Of a DNA stretch of 64,000 nt, positions 58,262 to 64,000 are shown piece after piece. Origin of the DNA: Pseudomonas ekonensis (GTDB lineage Bacteria; Pseudomonadota; Gammaproteobacteria; Pseudomonadales; Pseudomonadaceae); the NCBI RefSeq assembly GCF_019145435.1, contig NZ_JAHSTS010000001.1, positions 1,874,001 through 1,938,000 on the forward strand, written 5' to 3'. Made by a program: the position numbers and the translations under genes. The notes under the pieces were generated by a model. That model searched no databases, was not told the origin of the DNA, and saw nothing but the letters and a program-made list of their open reading frames with translations. Every line of letters starts with the position of its first letter. The stretch's first letter is position 1.

Positions 58262-58711
58262 TCACCTTCGCGAAAACCGCTCCATCAACCCCGGATAATC
58301 CCCCACCTCCGGAAACCCCTCAAAGCTGACAGACGCCCCCGTGCCCGTCCACGGCAACTTCTCCGACACCCACGTCTCCATGAACGGCGCATAGTCCTGC
58401 GGCTTGTCCAGCAGGCTGCTGCGCACACCGACAAACGCTTCGTTCTGCGCAGGACGGGTGAACAGCCAGGTCAGGCAGTGCGGACAGAAGTAATGGCGGG
58501 TCGGGCCGTGGAGGCCGCCGATGACCGGGGTGCCTTGGGTGACGGCAAAGCGTTCGGCGGGGAACAGGGCGGTCAGGGAGAACGCGCTGGCGGACATTTT
58601 CTGGCAGCCGGTGCAATGGCAGGCGCTGGTCATGACCGGTCGGCCTGATGCCTGGAACGTCACTTGCCCGCACCGGCAACTGCCGGTGGCGCAGGGGGTC
58701 GGGTCGGTCAT
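58262..58711 (-). CDS. GFA-family zinc protein (glutathione-dependent formaldehyde-activating type)
   Basis: A 149-residue GFA-fold protein with the zinc-binding cysteine pattern GSCRCGQ, CHCTGC and CPHC. The family binds glutathione or related thiol adducts. The name reflects one member, and most have unknown substrates. ATG 58711 is chosen because GGAG lies eight bases before it. The ATG at 58717 would leave only about two bases of spacing. It follows the second GFA gene by 17 bases, so they form a two-gene operon divergent from a LysR regulator. Confidence 0.92.
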   Translation of the reverse strand: MTDPTPCATGSCRCGQVTFQASGRPVMTSACHCTGCQKMSASAFSLTALFPAERFAVTQGTPVIGGLHGPTRHYFCPHCLTWLFTRPAQNEAFVGVRSSLLDKPQDYAPFMETWVSEKLPWTGTGASVSFEGFPEVGDYPGLMERFSRR

Positions 58712-58728
58712 GGGCATGTCTCCTTTTT

Positions 58729-59187
58729 TCAGGGGTTGGAGGCCGGTTGGCCGGCAGTGCTCAACGCGGCGGCGAACGCTTCGGGTGTCGGGCTTTCGGG
58801 CCAGGCAGGGATCCCGGCGGGCAGGTTCAGCCATGGCTGTTTGTGCTGGATCCAGATGTGCGCCACCGGGCTCAGGGCGGCGCGTTCATGGAGCGTGCCG
58901 GCACGCAGCACCCACAGGCCCGGCGCGGCTGAGGTGGTGTTGTAGATCCGCGTGTGGCAGGTCGCGCACAGGTGATGGCGTGAGCGCACGCCTTGGTCTT
59001 CGTAGGCGTATTCGGTGAGGGGGCCTTCGAGGGTGAAGGCGTCGGCGGGCAGCAAGGCGTGCAGCGCAAAGCTGCTGCCGCTCCAGGCCTGGCAGTGTTG
59101 GCAGTGGCAGGCGTAGACCGCGAGTGGCAGGTCGGTTGTGGAGCGGTAAGTGACGGCGCCGCAGCGGCATCCACCGGCAAGTGTCAT
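58729..59187 (-). CDS. Second GFA-family zinc protein
   Basis: A 152-residue paralog with the cysteine pattern GGCRCGAV, CHCQHC and CATC. It is the first gene of the pair and clearly diverged from its neighbour, with little identity outside the motifs. The role is probably binding or turnover of a thiol adduct. The start is the ATG at 59187. The C-terminal part (about residues 110-152) is rich in Pro and Ala. The 105-base gap to the divergent LysR gene holds the likely shared promoter. Confidence 0.92.
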   Translation of the reverse strand: MTLAGGCRCGAVTYRSTTDLPLAVYACHCQHCQAWSGSSFALHALLPADAFTLEGPLTEYAYEDQGVRSRHHLCATCHTRIYNTTSAAPGLWVLRAGTLHERAALSPVAHIWIQHKQPWLNLPAGIPAWPESPTPEAFAAALSTAGQPASNP

Positions 59188-59244
59188 GGATCAGGTCTCG
59201 TGTCAGTGCGATTTGAGGGGTCGGGTACAGCATGCGCGAGTTTA

Positions 59245-59268
59245 GGATTGATTAGAATTGATCAAACT
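59245..59268. promoter_or_regulatory. Candidate LysR operator between the GFA genes and lysR
   Basis: The AT-rich stretch GATTGATTAG-AATTGATCAA (near 59247-59266) repeats the (G/A)ATTGATNA unit with a ten-base period and ends in a TTGATCAA palindrome. It lies 25-50 bases before the LysR start, where LysR proteins usually bind. The ten-base repeat would face the same side of the helix. The site is inferred. Confidence 0.45.
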
Positions 59269-59292
59269 TGCCCAGCCGCTCATAGGAAATGT

Positions 59293-60186
59293 ATGAACGC
59301 CCCTCAGCTCCAATGGGAAACCCAGCGCGTCTTCCTGGCCGTCCTGCGCACCGGCAGCCTGTCCGCCGCCGCCCGTGCGCTGGGCATCGCCCAGGCCACC
59401 GCGCGGCGGCGCATCGATGCGCTGGAACAGAGCGTGGGGATGAGCCTGTTCGTCCGTTCGCCGGCGGGGCTGATGCCCACCGACACCGCCCGCGAACTGA
59501 TCGGCCATGCCGAATCCATGGCGATGGCGGCCGAGGCCTTTACCCGCGCCGCGTCCGCGCAGGCCAGCGTGCCGGGCGGCACGGTGCGGGTCACCAGCAG
59601 CCAGTTGCTCGGCGTGGAAGTGCTGCCGCCCATGCTGCGCGAGATCCGCACGGCCCAGCCGCAATTGACGGTTGAACTCAGCGTGTCGAACCGCCTGGAA
59701 GACCTGGCCCTGCAGGAGGCCGATGTGGCGGTGCGCATCCGGCGCCCGACGGAGGCGGCCGTCGTCGCCCGCCATGTGGGGGACTTGCGCATCGGTCTGT
59801 ACGCCACGGCGGAGCTGCTCGGGCAAAAGGGCGCGCCCCGCAGCGCGGACGCGTTGAGCGAATACCCGTTGATCGGCCCCGACCGCAACCTGACGGAAGC
59901 GGCGTTTCTGCAGCAGCAGGGCTTTCTCTGCGCCCCGGCGCACACGGTGTTGCGCACGGACAATCACCTGGCCCAGTTTGCGGCGCTCAGGGCCGGGCTG
60001 GGCATCGGCGTCTGTTCCAGCCAGTTGGCGCGACGGCACGGGCTGGTGCGGGTGTTGCCGCAGTCGGTGGATTTTCGGGTGGACATCTGGATGGCCATGC
60101 ACCACGACCTGCGGCGGGTTCGCCGCATCGCGCTGGTGTTCGATGCGTTGGCGCAGTCGATGTCACGTTTTCTGGCGGATCACTGA
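59293..60186 (+). CDS. LysR-type transcriptional regulator
   Basis: A 297-residue regulator. The N-terminal helix-turn-helix (LSAAARALGIAQATARRRIDALEQ, about 23-46) is followed by a periplasmic-binding-protein-like effector domain with VRVTSSQLLG near residue 100. AGGAA stands five bases before ATG 59293. It is divergent from two GFA genes, the classical LysR arrangement, so these are its probable targets. The last codons overlap the convergent membrane-protein gene by seven bases. A degraded copy of its final 15 codons lies at 56862-56906. Confidence 0.94.
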   Translation: MNAPQLQWETQRVFLAVLRTGSLSAAARALGIAQATARRRIDALEQSVGMSLFVRSPAGLMPTDTARELIGHAESMAMAAEAFTRAASAQASVPGGTVRVTSSQLLGVEVLPPMLREIRTAQPQLTVELSVSNRLEDLALQEADVAVRIRRPTEAAVVARHVGDLRIGLYATAELLGQKGAPRSADALSEYPLIGPDRNLTEAAFLQQQGFLCAPAHTVLRTDNHLAQFAALRAGLGIGVCSSQLARRHGLVRVLPQSVDFRVDIWMAMHHDLRRVRRIALVFDALAQSMSRFLADH

Positions 60187-60764
60187 CCGGCGGCCTGCCT
60201 GGTGTTCTGCACCGGCAGTTGCGGTTTTGTTTCGGCACTGGTCATGTCGACGATTTTTACCGTGTAGACCTCGGTCAGGAAAAAGTAAAAAAACACGATG
60301 GAGATGATAAGAACCGCCAGTCCGACGACCGAAGACGTGACCTTGATCTTGCTGGCCTCGATTTCAATCGTGGACTCGCCCCCCAGGTCCTTGATGCTGG
60401 ACGCGCGCCACAGTTGCACGCCCGAAAAGATGATGCCTGAGATGACAACCGTGACCACCAGCCAAAGCAGTCGCTCAGACGCTGAACGTTGCCACCTGAA
60501 CTGATCGATGTAGATGTCCGTCTTGTCCGACAGGTAGCTGTAGTACTTCTTTGTGTATTCGACCTGTGCCTTGTTGGCTTCCGTGTCGCGAATGGCCAGT
60601 TCTTTACGCAGATCGATGATTTCGTCCCTCATTTTCTTGATGATGGTTTGCTCGGTCGTCGGCGCTGTCGCCGGTACTGCGACGGGGTCCTCCGCGCTCA
60701 CGGCGCCGCTCGGCAGAACAATGGCCAAGGTAAGCAACAAGAACGTCAGGGCCTTGTTCCGCAT
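60180..60764 (-). CDS. Membrane protein with coiled-coil, unknown function
   Basis: A 194-residue protein with a signal peptide (cut near residue 24, SAVSA or similar), a charged helical, coiled-coil-like stretch (about 40-75, KKMRDEIIDLRKELAIRDTE), and two transmembrane helices (about 101-121 and 146-168). The C-terminal tail is short and polar. AAGGAG stands before the ATG. It lies 14 bases after the Cys-rich protein gene, so the two are probably one operon. Its last bases overlap the LysR gene tail-to-tail. I do not recognise the family. Confidence 0.8.
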   Translation of the reverse strand: MRNKALTFLLLTLAIVLPSGAVSAEDPVAVPATAPTTEQTIIKKMRDEIIDLRKELAIRDTEANKAQVEYTKKYYSYLSDKTDIYIDQFRWQRSASERLLWLVVTVVISGIIFSGVQLWRASSIKDLGGESTIEIEASKIKVTSSVVGLAVLIISIVFFYFFLTEVYTVKIVDMTSAETKPQLPVQNTRQAAGQ

Positions 60765-60778
60765 GCTGCTCTCCTTGC

Positions 60779-61066
60779 TCAGTTGCAGTCGCTTTGGTCG
60801 GTGCCGATCGGGCAGTTGCCGCTGTTCATGGGCGAATAGGATTGGTCGTCACAGACGCCATTGTGCGCTTGGGCGCAAGTATTCCCTACCTGGACGGGGG
60901 CTAGTTCATCAGGCGGGGTGGGGGCGGGTGCCTGCGATGAACATTCCGTGGTGCAGCCATTGGCGTCGCATACCTGTGTGCAGTCCTCTGCCAGCGCCAG
61001 GTCGCCAAGAAACATACTGACACTGCCCGAAAGTATTAATGCGTAAATACTCGTTTTCATCGGCAT
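60779..61066 (-). CDS. Exported cysteine-rich protein
   Basis: A 95-residue protein with a signal peptide (about 1-26, ending ALA) and eight cysteines in the mature part (29, 33, 38, 42, 64, 72, 85, 94). The C-terminal half (CAQAHNGVCDD, then CPIGTDQSDC) resembles the C-x(n)-NGxCDD-x(n)-C-x-GTD-x2-DC pattern of small LNR-like, calcium-binding, disulfide-rich modules in bacteria. A Pro-rich linker joins the two halves. It is the first gene of a pair with the membrane protein downstream, so the two may act together at the envelope. Confidence 0.82.
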   Translation of the reverse strand: MPMKTSIYALILSGSVSMFLGDLALAEDCTQVCDANGCTTECSSQAPAPTPPDELAPVQVGNTCAQAHNGVCDDQSYSPMNSGNCPIGTDQSDCN

Positions 61067-61277
61067 GTACTCATTGGAAGTTGTGCCTTGAGCAAGCGCG
61101 TGAATATTGTCTGTGAACGTCAGCGAGGGGGGGCGGTTGACGTGAGTCTAGTGGAACTTCAACAAATTTCTGGGGCGTGGCAAAAAAGGCGTTTAATCGT
61201 TATGCCCCCAACGTTCGGAGCCGACGCAGGTCTCTATGCGCACCTGCGTCGGGTTATGGCAACGGACGCGGTCGCTC

Positions 61278-62147
61278 CTATCGCAATGGCACATAAACAT
61301 CCGTCTGCCACTGCGCCTGCGGCACGTCCGTCCCCACGCTCAAATACTCGAAATACAACGGCGCATCACGCAGTTCCTCACCGCTGCCCGGCAGCCAGTC
61401 GCGGTAGACCGGGTAGATGGTTTCGCCCACGTGATCGGTGGCGCCCACGTGCCGCACCACCGCGCAGCGGCCGGCGGGGATGACGAGTTCGCGCACGCCG
61501 ATGTCGTTCGGCGCCACGGCTTCGTGGATTTCGCCGCAGATGTCGAAGCGGAAATCTTCCGGCGCAATGGTGTCGGGGTTGCCGTAGGGGATGCCGAAGG
61601 TGCGGCTCGACGCCACCGGCGACTGGCCGCTCTGCTGGCGCCACTGGATGAAGCGCTGCACGCTTGCGTTGAGCTGGCTTGGCGCGCCGCGGTGTTCGAG
61701 GGCGGCGACGCGGATCCGGGGGCATTCGACGATGTTGACTTGCATGGCGATGTTCCTTGAAAAGTGAGGGATGGCGAAGACCGCGTGCCAGTGCTTCCAG
61801 TCCGGCGCCTTGGCGAAGGCGGCGGGCGAGTTGCCGAACGCCCGCCGGAACGCCCTGGAAAACGCTTCGGGGCTTTCGAACCCGGCGTCGAACGCGGCCT
61901 CCAGCACCGTGTGGCCGGGACGGGCGGTCAGGTTGTGCGCGGCCCGGCGCAGGCGCATCAGTTGCACATAGCGCGAGACAGGCACACCGGTGAACGCCGA
62001 GAACTGCCGGTGGAAGTGGAACTCGGAGAAGTTCGCCACCCGGCTCAGCGCCTTCACCGACAAGTCGCCTTCGAGGTTGGCGTCGATGTAGGCGAGCACG
62101 GCGTTGAAGCGTTTCGTGTAGGCGGTCAGGGTCGGCGTGTCTGCCAC
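61278..62147 (-). CDS. AraC-family regulator with GyrI-like effector domain
   Basis: A 289-residue regulator of the Rob/SoxS-like architecture. An N-terminal AraC double helix-turn-helix (about 5-110, LSVKALSRVANFSEFHFHRQFSAFTG, then TVLEAAFDAGFESPEAFSRAFR) is followed by a C-terminal GyrI-like small-molecule-binding domain (about 130-289, VNIVECPRIRVAALEHRG). The preferred start is GTG 62147, with AGGAG eight bases before it. The TTG at 62153 is too close to that site. It is divergent from the OsmC-YcaO gene. It may sense a toxic compound, but nothing adjacent identifies its targets. Confidence 0.9.
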   Translation of the reverse strand: MADTPTLTAYTKRFNAVLAYIDANLEGDLSVKALSRVANFSEFHFHRQFSAFTGVPVSRYVQLMRLRRAAHNLTARPGHTVLEAAFDAGFESPEAFSRAFRRAFGNSPAAFAKAPDWKHWHAVFAIPHFSRNIAMQVNIVECPRIRVAALEHRGAPSQLNASVQRFIQWRQQSGQSPVASSRTFGIPYGNPDTIAPEDFRFDICGEIHEAVAPNDIGVRELVIPAGRCAVVRHVGATDHVGETIYPVYRDWLPGSGEELRDAPLYFEYLSVGTDVPQAQWQTDVYVPLR

Positions 62148-62328
62148 GGGCAAGGCTCCTGGGTTGCGGTCGGCCCTAGCATCGGCGAGGGCGGGGCTCG
62201 TGCGCCTAGCCGCGTTTGCTCAACGCGGGGTTCCGTCCGGCGACCGAATGACATTCGCACAAGACTTCCGGCGCAAAAGCCGGATAATGGCGGCCAATTC
62301 GTACAGCCCGCTATTCTGGTAACCCCGC

Positions 62329-64000
62329 ATGGAAATCAAGGTCAACTTTCTCGACAACCTTCGGCTTGAAGCCAAGTTCGACGACTTCACGGTGATCGCC
62401 GATCAGCCCATCCGCTACAAGGGCGACGGTTCGGCCCCGGGGCCGTTCGACTACTTCCTGGCGTCGTCGGCGTTGTGCGCGGCCTACTTCGTGAAGCTGT
62501 ATTGCGAGACCCGCAATATTCCCACCGAAAACATCCGCCTGTCGCAGAACAACATCGTTGACCCGGAGAACCGCTACAACCAGATCTTCAAGATCCAGGT
62601 CGAGCTGCCGGCGGACATCAGCGCCAAGGACCGTCAGGGCATCCTGCGCTCCATCGACCGCTGCACCGTGAAGAAGGTGGTGCAGACCGGCCCCGAATTC
62701 GTGATCGAGGAAGTGGAAAACCTCGACGCCGACGCCCAGGCGCTGCTGATGCCGAGTGCGGGCTCGGGCGAGGGCACGTACATCATGGGCAAGGACCTGC
62801 CGCTGGAGCAGACCATCGCCAACATGTCGGGCATTCTGGCCGACCTCGGCATGAAGATCGAGATCGCCTCGTGGCGCAACATCGTGCCCAACGTGTGGTC
62901 GCTGCACATCCGCGACGCGCAGTCGCCGATGTGCTTCACCAACGGCAAGGGCGCGACCAAGGAAGGCGCGCTGGCCTCGGCGCTGGGCGAGTTCATCGAG
63001 CGGCTCAACTGCAACTTCTTCTACAACGACCAGTTCTGGGGCGAAGAGATCGCCAATGCGCCGTTCGTGCATTACCCGGACGAGCGCTGGTTCAAGCCGG
63101 GTCCGAAAGACGAGCTGCCGAGCGAGATCCTCGACGATTATTGCCTGGAGTTCTACAACCCGGATGGCGAGCTGCGCGGCTCGCACCTGTACGACACCAA
63201 CTCCGGCAACACCCAGCGCGGCATCTGCTCGCTGCCGTTCGTGCGCCAGTCCGACGGCGAAACGGTGTACTTCCCGTCCAACCTGATCGAAAACCTGTAC
63301 CTGAGCAACGGCATGAGCGCCGGCAACACCCTGGTGGAGGCGCAGGTGCAGTGTCTGTCGGAGATCTTCGAACGGGCGGTGAAACGCGAAATCCTGGAGA
63401 ACGAACTGGCGCTGCCGGACGTGCCGCAAGAGGTGCTGGCCAAGTACCCCGGCATCGTCGCGGGCATCGAAGGGCTTGAGGCCCAGGGCTTCCCGGTGCT
63501 GGTGAAGGATGCGTCGCTGGGCGGCGAGTTCCCGGTGATGTGCGTCACCCTGATGAACCCGCGCACCGGCGGCGTGTTCGCCTCGTTCGGCGCCCACCCG
63601 AGCTTCGAGGTGGCGCTGGAGCGCAGCTTGACCGAACTGCTGCAGGGCCGCAGCTTCGAAGGCCTGAACGACCTGCCGGCGCCGACCTTCGAAAGCCATG
63701 CGCTGACCGAGCCGAACAACTTCGTCGAGCACTTCATCGACTCCAGCGGCGTGGTGTCGTGGCGCTTCTTCAGCGCCAGGGCCGATCACGAATTCGTCGA
63801 GTGGGACTTCTCCGGCCACGGCGAAGACTCCAACGCCCAGGAAGCCGCGACGTTGTTCGGCATCCTCGAAGACCTGGGCAAAGAGGTGTACATGGCGGTG
63901 TACGACCACCTCGGCGCACAAGCCTGCCGGATCCTGGTGCCGGACTACTCGGAGATCTACCCGGTGGAGGACCTGATCTGGGACAACACCAACAAGGCCC
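62329..64000 (+). CDS. ycaO: OsmC-YcaO fusion protein, 3'-truncated
   Basis: The frame is open from ATG 62329 to the window edge: 557 codons plus one base. Residues about 1-140 are an OsmC-like domain (begins MEIKVNFLDNLRLEAKF, with GPFDYFLASSALCAAYFV and an intact CA pair). From about 150 the protein matches E. coli YcaO: FTNGKGATKEGALASALGEF, DTNSGNTQRGI, GNTLVEAQVQCLSEIFERAVK and later ATP-binding residues. E. coli YcaO lacks the OsmC part but is involved in ribosomal-protein S12 beta-methylthiolation with RimO. YcaO proteins use ATP to activate backbone amides. No toxin-peptide or azole-forming partner is adjacent, so this is the stand-alone housekeeping type. Confidence 0.93.
   Translation, partial: MEIKVNFLDNLRLEAKFDDFTVIADQPIRYKGDGSAPGPFDYFLASSALCAAYFVKLYCETRNIPTENIRLSQNNIVDPENRYNQIFKIQVELPADISAKDRQGILRSIDRCTVKKVVQTGPEFVIEEVENLDADAQALLMPSAGSGEGTYIMGKDLPLEQTIANMSGILADLGMKIEIASWRNIVPNVWSLHIRDAQSPMCFTNGKGATKEGALASALGEFIERLNCNFFYNDQFWGEEIANAPFVHYPDERWFKPGPKDELPSEILDDYCLEFYNPDGELRGSHLYDTNSGNTQRGICSLPFVRQSDGETVYFPSNLIENLYLSNGMSAGNTLVEAQVQCLSEIFERAVKREILENELALPDVPQEVLAKYPGIVAGIEGLEAQGFPVLVKDASLGGEFPVMCVTLMNPRTGGVFASFGAHPSFEVALERSLTELLQGRSFEGLNDLPAPTFESHALTEPNNFVEHFIDSSGVVSWRFFSARADHEFVEWDFSGHGEDSNAQEAATLFGILEDLGKEVYMAVYDHLGAQACRILVPDYSEIYPVEDLIWDNTNKA

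Noticed and set aside
61088..61277. Short open frames upstream of the AraC gene's end
   Set aside because: No ribosome site or recognisable product; the longer one (61088-61483) runs antisense into the AraC gene.
62329..64000. YcaO as part of a thiazole/oxazole-modified peptide cluster
   Set aside because: There is no precursor peptide, dehydrogenase or E1-like partner in view, and the sequence follows the E. coli ribosomal YcaO type.

Overview
The window comes from a GC-rich Pseudomonas chromosome, most likely the P. fluorescens group. The clues are lipopeptide-type NRPS genes with dual condensation/epimerization domains, a macAB exporter pair followed by a LuxR regulator without an autoinducer domain, DUF6124- and DUF2986-type small genes, and a long intergenic repeat of a kind common in that group. 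No rRNA, tRNA, CRISPR array or transposase gene was found.

Positions 1-43.4 kb hold the 3' part of a cyclic lipopeptide cluster. Three collinear NRPS genes (the first cut by the window edge) carry 2+4+6 modules in view and end in tandem thioesterases. By eye, the adenylation codes read Leu-Glu?-Thr-Ile-Leu-Gln-Leu-Ser-Leu-Gln-Ile-Glu?. If nothing precedes the first module, the product is a twelve-residue lipopeptide, probably closed between Thr3 and the C-terminal residue. NRPS2 and NRPS3 begin with TubC-like docking domains and overlap by GTGA. The exporter genes macA and macB follow directly. A methyltransferase gene and the LuxR-type regulator lie downstream on the other strand.

Positions 43.6-49.9 kb hold a tightly coupled minus-strand operon of seven genes: thermostable-hemolysin family protein, ANL acid ligase, haem-oxygenase-like iron enzyme, short-chain dehydrogenase, exported TPR protein, response regulator and sensor kinase. 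It looks like a small-molecule pathway with its own two-component system. Its product is unknown to me.

Positions 50-64 kb are ordinary accessory and housekeeping genes: cytochrome b561, a universal stress protein behind an Anr/FNR-type box, a DUF6124 gene behind an elaborate structured leader, a LysE exporter, DUF2986, an LRR/zinc-ribbon protein, a Nudix hydrolase, a cytochrome c, a C39-like cysteine peptidase, two GFA proteins divergent from a LysR regulator, two exported or membrane proteins, an AraC regulator, and an OsmC-YcaO gene cut by the right edge. At 55.2-56.4 kb there is an AT-rich islet with two coupled unknown genes and a MITE. A 45-bp remnant of a LysR gene end lies at 56.86 kb, on the far side of the cytochrome c gene.
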